A DNA stretch of 64,000 bases from Marinobacter gudaonensis. GTDB taxonomy: Bacteria; Pseudomonadota; Gammaproteobacteria; Pseudomonadales; Oleiphilaceae. A model generated the notes under the pieces. It was given only the letters and a program-made list of their open reading frames with translations, did no database searches and was not told the DNA's origin. Every line of letters starts with the position of its first letter. Position 1 is the first letter of the stretch. The position numbers were made by a program, and so were the translations under genes. Positions 7,991-16,968 of this stretch are shown here, piece by piece. The stretch covers positions 2,666,001 to 2,730,000 of the forward strand of contig NZ_FOYV01000001.1 in the NCBI RefSeq assembly GCF_900115175.1. The letters are read 5' to 3'.

Positions 7991-10334
7991 GAGTTAGCCA
8001 CTCGTCTCGGTAATAACGTTCAATGGAGGTCTGCTCGTCGTTTATCCGGAACAGGTACAGCCAGTCGTTATCGATCAGTTGCTGCACCACCGGATGCTTC
8101 CGGGCGATCTCCGCAATCGCTTCTTTTGGAGCTGCCAGATATACGCTCAGGCGCAGAGGTTCGTGCACCCAGTGCTCGCCATCATGCACCGACTGCAGGG
8201 GTAAGCCGATCCGCAGGTCGCCGCCGTTGCCCTCGAACACCCCGATGTGGCCACCCACTACATTATGCAGCACCTTGTTGCCGCTGCCGTAATGCAGGTT
8301 ATCGGTGACAGACATGAAATACTGCAGGTTGATCCAGTGGGTAACTACCATGGGCGCGGTCATGATCAGCTCAAGGGTTTTGAAGCCTTCATCGTCGCGC
8401 CAATGGTAGTCGTGCAGGAAGCTTCGCCCTTCCAGATCCAGGCCCCGGGTCGCTGAGCGGGGAGCGACGATGAAGCTCGCGTTACCGGCCAGGCCCCACT
8501 CGGGCCGTACCTCTGACCAGTCCTGGCTGCGCTTGCGGATGGTGCTGTCGACATCCCGCTCGTTGGCGATGCCCAGACGGGTCGCCCGCTCGCGACGTGC
8601 CTGGGCCCCGGCACGGGCCAGGAAGTCAGCGATCTCGCTGGGGACCTCACCGGTGCACTCCACTTCGTCCGTGGTGGTGTTGTGCAGTGCCCCTACGAAA
8701 CGCGTCCCGGAGGGAATGGTCAGCCCGCGCTCGGCCAGGGCCGCGCGTACGTCCCGGTCGTTCAGAATGCCGGCAAGAACCCGGACATTGACCGAGCCTG
8801 TCTGGCCACCACAGGCACCGCAGTCAAGGCTGGCGGCGTGGGGGTTGTTACGTGTGCTGCTGCCGTGTCCGACCAGCAGTACGATGGGGGCAAACCGGTC
8901 CGTCAGCGTTATGGCGCGGAGAATTCCCTCCGCCAGTTCCGCCTTTTCCTCGGCGCCCAGCAAAGTGCCATCTTTTCGGATTTCGAACTCGGTCTGGTCC
9001 CTGTGTAGCTTGTCGACCGGGTTTTCCGAGGCCGTGCCGAAAAAGGTCTTGCGGACCATGCGCGCGAGACCGGCCAGCCCCATGCTTTCGATAAAACTGA
9101 AACTCGCCGGCCCGGCGTTGGAGAACTGCGACCAGTGAACGTGGTTGGCCAGCGACTGCTGGCGGAAGCTGGACGACGCCTCGACCTCCGAGACTTCCAG
9201 CGCGGGAGCAAGCAGGCCGGGCAATTGGGGCCGGGAGAATCCGGTGCCCTTGGGTCGGTAGGCAATGGGCAGCCCGAAGAAACCGGCAAAGCCGAGAGTC
9301 TGGATGGCTTCGTCCTGGGCCTCAAGCCCGCGACGAAAAACTTCCGAGCGTACGTCGATGCAGAAGGCAGCCTGCAGCTTCAGGGGCTGATCATCCGGGA
9401 GGTCTTCACGGGCAGGCCCGGACAGCAGCTTTCCCGCCAGTCGTGACTGGTACGCTGCTTCCGCCTCGGTCTGATGGTGCCAGCCGGCAATCTGGGACTG
9501 CTCATGGGTATGCAGCATCTCTGGCCACTCTTGCCATTGCCTGAGCCAGTGACGTTTCAGCTCGGCGAAGATCGCGCCGCCGCCATGCTGAACGTGTCGC
9601 CAGATCGCCAGCTCCCAGGCGAGGCGGATGGCCAGCAGTCCCGGCATAAGATCTTCCTCGCTGCCTCGGAGCCTGGCCTGCCAGCGCAGATAGGCGGCCC
9701 AGGAGGACCAGCCGTTGATGTCCAGCAACAGGGCATGGGCGTAGTCCGGGGCGTGGTCGGGCTGTGCAGCCAGGGCGTTGAAGCCATCGGTGATCAGTTT
9801 TTCATACCGATCGGGCAGAACCTGGAACTGGGAGGGCAGAGAGGGCTCTCCCATGACAATGGCAATGCCCCGATCCGCCCGCGTCATCTGCAACCAGCTG
9901 TAGTAAAGATCCTGGGCGTCGGCCTGAAAATCACCGGCGTCCAGGCGCTGGAAGTAGTCGCCGCAGAACTGGCTGATCTGGTGCACCACCTCATCCTGCC
10001 AGCCGACCTGGTGCGCGGTGTCGCGATTGCGATCCAGCTGGGCACTGAGGTTCTGCCAGTGCTCGGGCATGTGGGCGGTCTCGGCCGACGCTGGAGTATC
10101 GCCAAGGCTGTGAAGCGCCGCATGATTCTGGCAGCAGGTGCCATTCAGCGCTGCCATGCGCGAAGCAACCTCGGCAAACGGCCGGTCGCGCATTTCCCAG
10201 AGGGGATTGACCGCGATCATCTGATCCAGGGGCCAGGACGGCGCGATGCGGTCGCAGGCTTCAGTAACCGCAGCGTACCAGTCCGGAGTGCTGTCGTGTT
10301 GCTCGGAAGACTCGGTCGTTTGCGTGGTAAGCAT
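7983..10334 (-). CDS. dabA: DabA, inorganic carbon transporter subunit (DUF2309/UPF0753)
   Basis: A 783-residue cytoplasmic subunit of the DAB complex, which pairs a carbonic-anhydrase-like zinc site with the proton-conducting DabB to drive vectorial CO2 hydration and bicarbonate accumulation. The zinc-site residues known from Halothiobacillus DabA are visible: CIDVRSE supplies Cys and Asp, GHGSSTRNNPHAASLDCGACGG supplies His and Cys (quoted here as one motif, positions about 500-520). The length matches the family. Its start is immediately adjacent to the dabB stop, with the same strand and frame spacing of a coupled operon, and tsaC follows with an overlap. No rubisco or carboxysome gene is visible, so the role is anaplerotic or pH-related in a probable heterotroph. 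Confidence 0.95.
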   Translation of the reverse strand: MLTTQTTESSEQHDSTPDWYAAVTEACDRIAPSWPLDQMIAVNPLWEMRDRPFAEVASRMAALNGTCCQNHAALHSLGDTPASAETAHMPEHWQNLSAQLDRNRDTAHQVGWQDEVVHQISQFCGDYFQRLDAGDFQADAQDLYYSWLQMTRADRGIAIVMGEPSLPSQFQVLPDRYEKLITDGFNALAAQPDHAPDYAHALLLDINGWSSWAAYLRWQARLRGSEEDLMPGLLAIRLAWELAIWRHVQHGGGAIFAELKRHWLRQWQEWPEMLHTHEQSQIAGWHHQTEAEAAYQSRLAGKLLSGPAREDLPDDQPLKLQAAFCIDVRSEVFRRGLEAQDEAIQTLGFAGFFGLPIAYRPKGTGFSRPQLPGLLAPALEVSEVEASSSFRQQSLANHVHWSQFSNAGPASFSFIESMGLAGLARMVRKTFFGTASENPVDKLHRDQTEFEIRKDGTLLGAEEKAELAEGILRAITLTDRFAPIVLLVGHGSSTRNNPHAASLDCGACGGQTGSVNVRVLAGILNDRDVRAALAERGLTIPSGTRFVGALHNTTTDEVECTGEVPSEIADFLARAGAQARRERATRLGIANERDVDSTIRKRSQDWSEVRPEWGLAGNASFIVAPRSATRGLDLEGRSFLHDYHWRDDEGFKTLELIMTAPMVVTHWINLQYFMSVTDNLHYGSGNKVLHNVVGGHIGVFEGNGGDLRIGLPLQSVHDGEHWVHEPLRLSVYLAAPKEAIAEIARKHPVVQQLIDNDWLYLFRINDEQTSIERYYRDEWLTHA

Positions 10335-11908
10335 CAGGCAGACTCCCTGGAACCAGAGGGTGAAGAGACAGTGACAACGGGCCGTGGCCGCACCACATCA
10401 GGCAGTTTGGCCGGCCAGATTTTCAGGGTCAGGCGAGTGGACCACTCATCCAGGTAACCGGCCGCGAAGAGGAACCGGTAGAGCCGCGCACCGGCTGGAG
10501 AGAAACGGTGATAGCGGATCTGGTAGTAGCCGAGTACGAGAACCCCGAAGAGCACGCCGACGAAGAGAAGCTCAAGCGGGCTTGTGGGGTTTGCCGGTGG
10601 CGCCAGCATCAGGTTGAAGAAGGTTTTCTGGAGCCAGTAGAGAGTCCAGAAGGCGGCGCCGATGAAAAGCCCCCTCGCCTTGTTCATAACACCACCGCCG
10701 GCGGAGAAAAATTCCGAGAACAGAATGACCAGCGCGATCCCCGGAACAAGCCAGGAGAAATGATGAGCCGCACCCGATCCGGGGGAGAGGAGCATCGTTG
10801 GTACAACAAACAGTCCCGCCAGGCAGGTCGCCGCCAGCCACTTTTTGCCATCCGGTTGGTTTACGGCAACCAGGCGCTTTTTCATCGACAGCTCCACGGT
10901 ATTCCCGGCGTTAAGGAAGGTGTGCGCCTTGTAAGCGGAGTGGGCCACCAGGTGCAGCAGCGCCAGCTCGTACAGGCCCAGTGCGCACTCCACGAGCATC
11001 CAGCCCATCTGGGAGCAGGTGGACCAGGCCAGTCGGACCTTGATGGAAATACGCGTCATCATCACCAGGCTGGCGAACACCGCGGTGGGGCCCGCCACCA
11101 GAAGGAGCAGCCACTGGGCCGCGCTAACCTGGGAAATCAGCGGTGCCATCAGGATCATCAGGAACCCGCCAAGGTTGACCACGCCCGCGTGGAGCAGAGC
11201 AGACACCGGGGTGGGTGATTCCACCACCTGGATAAGCCAGCCATGGAACGGTATCTGGGCACATTTGAGCAAGGCGGCCACCGCCATAAGAATCGCCGCG
11301 GTTTGCGTTCCCGGCGGGATGTCCGCATCTGCGGATACCCGTGCCAGAATCTGATCGATCAGCAGCGTATCGTACTGGATGTAGAGCAGTGCGAAGGCGA
11401 TGCCCAGGCACAGCTCGGCCAATCGCGCGAAGATGAACTTCTTGTGGGCGGCGAGGGCGGCACGGGGGCGATCCGGAAAGAACATCAGCAGCTGGTGCAG
11501 GCTCACACTGATGGCGACCCAGCTGACAAGAAACATCACCAGATGGTTGGTGATGGCAATCACAGAGACGCTCGCGAGAATCACCTGAAGCCAGACCATG
11601 AAGCGGCGTTGCCCGGGATCTCCCGCCAGGTACCTTTCGGAAAACTGCCCGAGCACCATGCCCAGCAGGGTGATCAGCAGCAACATGATGAAGGCCAGGG
11701 GGGCCTGGCTCAGCCAGGTTGCCGATACCGGCCACCAAACGCTGCCAATGGCCGCAACCAGCGCGAAGACAAACGCCAGTCTGAAGATGGCCGACCGTAT
11801 CAGCACACTCGCCCTCTGGCCTGATCTCGCGGTAGCGAAAGCGCCGACGCCGTACGACAGCGGTACCAGGAGCAAGAGCAAGGGTTCGATGTGCTGGATA
11901 TCGAACAT
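10334..11908 (-). CDS. dabB: DabB, NuoL-like proton-conducting membrane subunit
   Basis: A 524-residue polytopic membrane protein of the NADH-quinone oxidoreductase subunit L / Mrp antiporter superfamily, with roughly 13-14 hydrophobic segments. It is expected to let protons in and couple that flow to DabA. Typical residues include the H-Q-L-L-M segment near 140 and a lysine-bearing KCAQIPFHGWL motif near 215-225. Its stop codon abuts the dabA start at 10334, giving the canonical dabB-dabA order. The 276-base region upstream is shared with a divergent binding-protein gene and is locally AT-rich near 11960-12005, so it probably carries the promoter. Confidence 0.93.
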   Translation of the reverse strand: MFDIQHIEPLLLLLVPLSYGVGAFATARSGQRASVLIRSAIFRLAFVFALVAAIGSVWWPVSATWLSQAPLAFIMLLLITLLGMVLGQFSERYLAGDPGQRRFMVWLQVILASVSVIAITNHLVMFLVSWVAISVSLHQLLMFFPDRPRAALAAHKKFIFARLAELCLGIAFALLYIQYDTLLIDQILARVSADADIPPGTQTAAILMAVAALLKCAQIPFHGWLIQVVESPTPVSALLHAGVVNLGGFLMILMAPLISQVSAAQWLLLLVAGPTAVFASLVMMTRISIKVRLAWSTCSQMGWMLVECALGLYELALLHLVAHSAYKAHTFLNAGNTVELSMKKRLVAVNQPDGKKWLAATCLAGLFVVPTMLLSPGSGAAHHFSWLVPGIALVILFSEFFSAGGGVMNKARGLFIGAAFWTLYWLQKTFFNLMLAPPANPTSPLELLFVGVLFGVLVLGYYQIRYHRFSPAGARLYRFLFAAGYLDEWSTRLTLKIWPAKLPDVVRPRPVVTVSSPSGSRESA

Positions 11909-12184
11909 GAAGGACCCCGTAATCAGCGATAGGTGAGTAGGCGTAGTATCCCGGGCTTTTTAAGTGAATAAAAATATATATATCCGGACGAAACGTTCTA
12001 AAATAACGAACAGGTCTGTTGTCATGTCCGGTGTTTCTGTAACCTTTTTGCAGTACCGGTTACCCAATCTGTACAGCCCCTGTATGTACCCGGGGCGAGC
12101 CAAAGGCTTATAGTGGTGCGACATGCGACTCGGGCAGCAAGTGATCGTATGAGCCGTCGATAACAAGTAACGGAGCTGAAGTTG

Positions 12185-12874
12185 ATGGGTAGGCTGTTGG
12201 CGTTGGCTGCCATGTTGTGCACGCTCCTCCCGGCGCACGGAGAAAACAGAAGCTACCGGGTTGGGGTCGGGCAGGAGTTCAGCAATGTCGTCGCCGTTGG
12301 TGAAAATGGCCTCTACGGGCCGATAGCCGGGGCCTACCGCTGTATTCTGGATGGTGCCGGCTACCGATATGATTTCGTGACGCTGCCTCTGGCCAGGCTG
12401 GTCCATGAGCTGGAACTGGGGCGCATTGACGTGGGGCTGCCGCTGGTTCAGGACCCCGTCCGTGACCGGTTTGCGGTATTCGGGGATACGGTTGTTAAAT
12501 CCAGCTATCTGCGAATCTCTCTGTCGGCCAACAAGGTCAGGCCGCATGAGGACAAGGCCCGCTATGTCTATGTTCGCGGATTTGCCGGCAAGGCCCTGTT
12601 ACGGGATCTTGAGGGGCCGACGTTCGAGGTCAGCGAGTGGCAGCAGGCCATCGCCATGCTCCGGCTGGGACGTGCCGACTATGTGCTTATTACTGAAAAA
12701 ACCTACGGTACCCTGGCGGAATCGAAGCAGGGCGACCTGACCGCCGAGAAAGTTCGCGATCTGGATGTCGCCTACTATGTCCGCAACACGCTCCCCGAGC
12801 TGGCCCGGTCTCTCAACCAGGCCAGTGACCGCTGCCATCAGCTACCGGCAAAGTCCGTCTCTCAGGTTCGATAG
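12185..12874 (+). CDS. Periplasmic family 3 solute-binding-like protein
   Basis: A 229-residue exported protein with a signal peptide (about 1-19, ending LLPAHG) and the two-lobe pattern of SBP_bac_3-type amino-acid binding proteins: [32 protein letters not shown] and a late [14 protein letters not shown] segment. It is shorter than transporter-associated members and no ABC permease is nearby, so it may be an orphan sensor or signalling partner. The start at the ATG at 12185 has CGGAG 9 bases upstream; a TTG three bases earlier is the alternative. Its 3' end overlaps the convergent chemoreceptor gene by 13 bases. Confidence 0.8.
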   Translation: MGRLLALAAMLCTLLPAHGENRSYRVGVGQEFSNVVAVGENGLYGPIAGAYRCILDGAGYRYDFVTLPLARLVHELELGRIDVGLPLVQDPVRDRFAVFGDTVVKSSYLRISLSANKVRPHEDKARYVYVRGFAGKALLRDLEGPTFEVSEWQQAIAMLRLGRADYVLITEKTYGTLAESKQGDLTAEKVRDLDVAYYVRNTLPELARSLNQASDRCHQLPAKSVSQVR

Positions 12875-14787
12875 GATCCCAGCCGGGTTTTCAGTGTCTC
12901 AGCAAGACGCTCGAGGCTTTCCGCTGCTTCATTGGTTGATGTCGCATTTTGCTCGCTGTTTGCGGCCATTTCCCGAATGTGTTCGAGACGTTGGTTGATG
13001 TCCTCCGACACTCTGCTTTGTTGTTCGGCGGCTCCGGCCATTTCGATGTTGGAGTCGCGAATGGCCAGCACGCTCTCGCGAAGGGCATCGATTGCGTTGC
13101 CGGTTTCACGGATCATTCCGCTGGTTTCGTTGGCCAACCGACTACCCACCTCAATAACATCTGTCACACTGGCCACACCTTCCTGAAGGTGGTTGATCTG
13201 GGCCTGAATTTCCTTGATGGACTCCTGGGTGCGGCGGGCGAGGTTTCGTACTTCATCGGAGACCACCGCGAAGCCTCGCCCGTGTTCTCCGGCGCGCGCG
13301 GCTTCGATAGCGGCGTTCAGGGCCAGCAGATTGGTCTGTTCTGAAATGTTCTCGATCACGGCGAGTATGCTGCCAATGTTGTCCGAGGCTTCCTTGAGGG
13401 AAGCACTGGTTTGGGTGGAGCGCTCATTGTTGTCGAGCTGATTCTGAATTTTCGCCGTGGTCTGCTTGATCAGTGACTGGCCGCTCTCCGCGAGGCCATC
13501 GGCTTCCCGGGCAATATTCTCGGCTCTGGAGGCACTCTCTGCCACGTTCTGTGCCGTTGCAGTCATCTCGTTCATGGCCGTGGCAACCTGTGCCGTCTCG
13601 CCGGTCTGCCGGTAGACAACTGTCGCCGAGTCGGCTGAAATGCCGCGCAGTCTGGTGGACGCGTCCACCAGGCTTTCTGAGGACTCCTTGGTTTCGGAAA
13701 TGGTTGCCTGGAGTCGCTCCAGCAGACGATCGAATCCTCGCGCCATAACATCCAGTTCGCTCTTACCTTTCGGGTTGAAACGGACCGTCAGGTCGCCACC
13801 GCCGCTGGCAATATCATCAATTGCGGCGATCATCTTCTGCAAAGGCCGTGCGACAACCAGCTGTGCCAGCGCACTCAGCACACCGATCAGAATGAGGCCT
13901 CCTACCAGAATGGCGACAATCGCGCTTACCGTCTGGTTGCGCACCATGGCAGAGACCTCCGCCTCGGAGTATCCGGTGACAATCTGATAGCCCCAGGGTT
14001 CAAATACGATGCGGTCAAGCTGCCAGTCATCGGAGCCTTGTTCGAGAATGCCCTGCAGTTGCTCGGACGCGATAGTGTCCGAGTGCATCCTGAGCCTGTT
14101 TTTGTCGTCGACCAGCGCCACAAAGCCATTTTGAAGGAGGCTTGAGGACGTGATCGCCTGCTCCAGTTCTTTAAGGTCGGCGGAGTAGCCAACGTACCAG
14201 ATACCGACAACCTGGTTGGCCGCGTTGCGTATCGGACTGTAGGCGGTGAGGTAGGGGTTGCCGAGGATATCCACCTGGCCAAAGTAAGCCTCGCCTTGGC
14301 TGATGGCGCGACCTGCGGCACCAGCCATGTTGAGGGTGGTGCCGATCGCCCGAGAGCCGTCGTCCTTTTTCACATTGGTCGACACCCTCACGAAGTCCTG
14401 ACCGTCACGAACAAACAGTGTCGCGGTGCCGCCCATCACTTTGGTGATGCCATCCACCAGTGCAAAGTTGTTGTTGATCAGAGTGTCGCCCAGATAAAGC
14501 GCTGGCCTGGGTTGCCCGGCCACCATTTCCGTGCCCTGAACACGGGCTTCACCCAGCTGGTTCCCACGCTCGATCATGAGGTTCAAGGAGTTCTGCACCC
14601 GTTTGGACATCAGCTCATCAGTAATGGTGAACATTCCGGTGATTTCCTCAACCAGATCGTTCTTGCGATCGACTACGTCCGAGGTGATGGTTTGCTGGGT
14701 CCGGAATGCAATCAAACCACTGACAATCAGGGCGATTGCCAGCAGTACAACGGATATCCAGACAATAAACAGTTTCCTGATGGACAT
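12862..14787 (-). CDS. Methyl-accepting chemotaxis protein with Cache_3-Cache_2 sensor
   Basis: A 641-residue inner-membrane chemoreceptor. Transmembrane segment 1 is at about 8-28, and a periplasmic Cache_3-Cache_2 fusion domain spans about 35-285, recognisable by [35 protein letters not shown] and [11 protein letters not shown]. Transmembrane segment 2 is near 288-310, followed by HAMP and a signalling domain with the invariant hairpin ([20 protein letters not shown]) that contacts CheA/CheW. The C-terminus ends in RLGSYRT with no CheR/CheB-tethering pentapeptide. Relatives sense small organic acids, but the ligand here is unknown. It converges with the periplasmic binding protein gene. Confidence 0.95.
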   Translation of the reverse strand: MSIRKLFIVWISVVLLAIALIVSGLIAFRTQQTITSDVVDRKNDLVEEITGMFTITDELMSKRVQNSLNLMIERGNQLGEARVQGTEMVAGQPRPALYLGDTLINNNFALVDGITKVMGGTATLFVRDGQDFVRVSTNVKKDDGSRAIGTTLNMAGAAGRAISQGEAYFGQVDILGNPYLTAYSPIRNAANQVVGIWYVGYSADLKELEQAITSSSLLQNGFVALVDDKNRLRMHSDTIASEQLQGILEQGSDDWQLDRIVFEPWGYQIVTGYSEAEVSAMVRNQTVSAIVAILVGGLILIGVLSALAQLVVARPLQKMIAAIDDIASGGGDLTVRFNPKGKSELDVMARGFDRLLERLQATISETKESSESLVDASTRLRGISADSATVVYRQTGETAQVATAMNEMTATAQNVAESASRAENIAREADGLAESGQSLIKQTTAKIQNQLDNNERSTQTSASLKEASDNIGSILAVIENISEQTNLLALNAAIEAARAGEHGRGFAVVSDEVRNLARRTQESIKEIQAQINHLQEGVASVTDVIEVGSRLANETSGMIRETGNAIDALRESVLAIRDSNIEMAGAAEQQSRVSEDINQRLEHIREMAANSEQNATSTNEAAESLERLAETLKTRLGSYRT

Positions 14788-15010
14788 GTTTTCTTCCCCC
14801 GTAACAAGTCCCGGTCGCCACCGATGATGATGCCGTATGTTGTATTAACGGCCTGCTCTGCAAAAGCGTGAGTCGAAAACAGGTGTTGTTCGGACAAAGT
14901 GTGGAAATACTGGAACTATGGTACGCCGCAGGAGCCACACCTTGGGGTATAAAGGTGCTACTCGGCAGTCTGGAAGCGCGAAAGCTCCCCCGAGGTTGTC
15001 ACTAATGGGA

Positions 15011-15256
15011 TCAGGCACTCTCCCGGAGCTCTTTCAGGGCGCCAGGGTCGGATTCTGCGGGCTCCGGGAGGGCAGTCGACAGAGTCATGAGAAGGTCCGT
15101 GGTGTGGCTCATCTTTTCACTGAGTCCGGCGTAGTCGATTGACTGAAGGTTCTCAGCCTGGGCTGCGGCAAGCTGATACTGTTTTTCCAGAATCAGGTCC
15201 TGCAGCGTGGCAATCTGGTCGGTGGTCAAAAACACCGGTCGTTTTCCGTCCCTCAT
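15011..15256 (-). CDS. Small hypothetical protein
   Basis: An 81-residue, mostly helical cytosolic protein (DQIATLQDLILEKQYQLAAAQ and a later amphipathic helix) with no cysteine or membrane segment. GGAG lies 8 bases before the ATG. It lies 94 bases after the TusA-like gene on the same strand, so it may be the last member of the FDH operon or be separately transcribed; the AT-rich gap at 15290-15345 could hold its own promoter. I do not recognise the family. Confidence 0.7.
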   Translation of the reverse strand: MRDGKRPVFLTTDQIATLQDLILEKQYQLAAAQAENLQSIDYAGLSEKMSHTTDLLMTLSTALPEPAESDPGALKELRESA

Positions 15257-15350
15257 GATACAGCTCCGTGTCGGAATGATTGAATCGAGAAGAACGAATT
15301 ACGATCGCTTTTTTGCTATGGATCTTAACTAAAGCGATAGGATTTGATAA

Positions 15351-15599
15351 TCAAGCCAGGCGGATCCGGTAGCGGGTCACCCCGGCGCCCTCTTCCTTGA
15401 TCCATTCAATCCGGTGGCCGGTGATCTCGCACAGTGCCTGCAGGTCTTTACGACCGCTGGGATCGTCGGCGAGGAAATCGACCTCGGTGCCACTGGGAAG
15501 GCCTTGGGTGCGCTTTTTGAAACGCAGGATGGGAAGTGGGCATACCAGACCGACCGCGTCGATCTGGTATACCCCGGTTTGCTCAGTCAAGACTGACAC
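15351..15599 (-). CDS. TusA/SirA-like sulfurtransferase
   Basis: An 82-residue protein of the TusA family. The diagnostic motif reads GLVCPLPILRFKK, with the persulfide-carrying Cys in the CPxP context near residue 20, and the length is that of a stand-alone TusA. TusA proteins relay sulfane sulfur from cysteine desulfurases to 2-thiouridine and molybdenum-cofactor pathways. It is the last recognised gene of the FDH operon, overlapping the microprotein gene upstream by 17 bases. This context suggests sulfur supply for FDH cofactor sulfuration with FdhD, which is an inference. It could be one of several TusA paralogues in the genome. Confidence 0.88.
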   Translation of the reverse strand: MSVLTEQTGVYQIDAVGLVCPLPILRFKKRTQGLPSGTEVDFLADDPSGRKDLQALCEITGHRIEWIKEEGAGVTRYRIRLA

Positions 15600-15708
15600 T
15601 CTCGGTGCTGGTCTGCTCGGCGGAAGACCAACCGAACTGGTTCAGCATTGGCGGAGCTGCGAACGCTATAACCAGCGCTGCGACAAATGCGGAAATCATG
15701 ACTTTCAT
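15583..15708 (-). CDS. 41-residue membrane microprotein of the FDH operon
   Basis: A 41-residue reading frame, MKVMISAFVAALVIAF onward, with a hydrophobic helix at about 4-20 and a polar tail ending ESVSLD. GGAGG sits 7 bases before the ATG. The ATG overlaps the stop of the gamma-subunit gene in an ATGA arrangement, and its own 3' end overlaps the TusA-like gene by 17 bases, so it is locked into the operon on both sides. It could be a single-pass helper of the FDH membrane subunit or a short exported peptide. I know of no characterised homologue. Confidence 0.75.
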   Translation of the reverse strand: MKVMISAFVAALVIAFAAPPMLNQFGWSSAEQTSTESVSLD

Positions 15709-16880
15709 GATGATCCTCCCTTGCCCTGTTTGGCCTCGACCTCAGCCACCCACAGATCGTGGTGCTGGCGAGCCCATTCCAGGTCCACCTGACCGTTGCC
15801 CATGGCATCGAAGGCGCCTTCCATACCGACCGAGCCGATGTAGATGTGCGCGATGATGGCCATCATCATGATGAAGGCGACGATCGAGTGCCAGATGTTG
15901 GCGTACTGCATCTCTTCATGGGGCGCCAGATCAGTCGGGAAGCTGGTTCCAAGAATGCTGTTGATGACGCCGAAGGTGTCAGCAAACATGGGCATCTGGA
16001 AGGGGAAGAGCAGTGACAGTCCGGACAGTGACACGGAGAAGCCGAGAATCATGACGGTCCAGAAGACGATCTTCTGTCCGGCATTGAACTTCTTCGCCGA
16101 GGGGTGGTGGCCGCTGCCGATGATACCGCCGCCTGCCTTCAACCACTGCCAGTCCAGCTTGTTGGGAATGTTGTGAGACACCCACATGACGAACGTCAGA
16201 ACGAGGCCGATCATGAATGCCCAGGCCACGTTATTGTGCAGCCATTTGGAGCCAGCGGCGATGGTCGCGAACGCATCCTTGCCAATCACCGGAATCAGGA
16301 AGCTTCGTCCCATCAGGGTCAGAAGCCCGGTCAGTGCAAGCGCAATGAACGAGCCCGCCAGCAGCCAGTGCCCAAACCGTTCGATGGCCTTGAACCGCTC
16401 AATGGTTGTGCCCGCAGGCCCACCATCAATCATGATTCGGCCACGAACGAAATAGAACACCACCAACAGAGCAATGATCGCAAGCAGTGCGCTACCACCG
16501 TAGGTAATGACCGGCCCCTCACGAAGCTTGTACCAGGGCATACCGCCGTCCTGAATCAGAACGTCAGCGGCAGGGCCACGGACCTGAGTGCTGGGATCGA
16601 TCTCGTTATAGCGGATAGCCCGCCAGTTTTCCGAATCAGAGACACCGCCCCGGGTACCCAGGGGTGCCGAGATTGGCGGAGCGTTTTCGGGGTTACCGAG
16701 GTTCTGGGAGCGGAAACTGTCGTCGACTTCCAGCTGTTTTTGACGTCGCAGGATATCTTCGAGGGTTTGGGCCCCGCCGGTCGCGCTTCGTTCCGGTTCC
16801 GGAATGTCCTGCGCCCAGACAGGGTTTAGCATCAGCGTCGCAAGCAACAAGCCGACGACACCTAAGAGTTTTTTGTTCAT
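15705..16880 (-). CDS. fdhC: Formate dehydrogenase gamma subunit (cytochrome b556)
   Basis: A 391-residue membrane subunit that anchors FDH to the periplasmic face and passes electrons to quinone through b-type haems. It starts with a cleavable signal (about 1-23, ending PVWAQ) and has a periplasmic extension of about 110 residues before the first core helix (about 127-147). Four core helices follow, with candidate haem ligands in ERFGHWLL, KWLHNNVAW and ANIWHSIVAF. The N-terminal extension is absent from E. coli FdnI but is usual in the longer proteobacterial form. It overlaps the microprotein start by four bases and follows the beta subunit after an 88-base gap holding a strong hairpin. Confidence 0.93.
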   Translation of the reverse strand: MNKKLLGVVGLLLATLMLNPVWAQDIPEPERSATGGAQTLEDILRRQKQLEVDDSFRSQNLGNPENAPPISAPLGTRGGVSDSENWRAIRYNEIDPSTQVRGPAADVLIQDGGMPWYKLREGPVITYGGSALLAIIALLVVFYFVRGRIMIDGGPAGTTIERFKAIERFGHWLLAGSFIALALTGLLTLMGRSFLIPVIGKDAFATIAAGSKWLHNNVAWAFMIGLVLTFVMWVSHNIPNKLDWQWLKAGGGIIGSGHHPSAKKFNAGQKIVFWTVMILGFSVSLSGLSLLFPFQMPMFADTFGVINSILGTSFPTDLAPHEEMQYANIWHSIVAFIMMMAIIAHIYIGSVGMEGAFDAMGNGQVDLEWARQHHDLWVAEVEAKQGKGGSS

Positions 16881-16932
16881 CTAGAGCACTCCAGCGGAAT
16901 CAACAAGAAGAAATTGTTGCCGTAACCGACAA

Positions 16933-16952
16933 CGGGGCCCCGAAGGGCCCCG
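16933..16952 (-). promoter_or_regulatory. Intercistronic UUCG-tetraloop hairpin between fdhB and fdhC
   Basis: On the transcribed strand an 8-bp perfect stem (CGGGGCCC with GGGCCCCG) closes a TTCG loop, the exceptionally stable UUCG tetraloop. No T-run follows, so it is not a simple terminator. It more likely protects the upstream message or sets the ratio of beta to gamma subunit. Confidence 0.7.
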
Positions 16953-16968
16953 AATCGGTCGGGCCAGT

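Noticed and set aside
11960..12547. 195-codon minus-strand frame over the dabB/binding-protein intergenic region
   Set aside because: Most of it lies opposite the binding-protein gene, and the rest crosses an AT-rich promoter-like region; no ribosome-binding site or family pattern.
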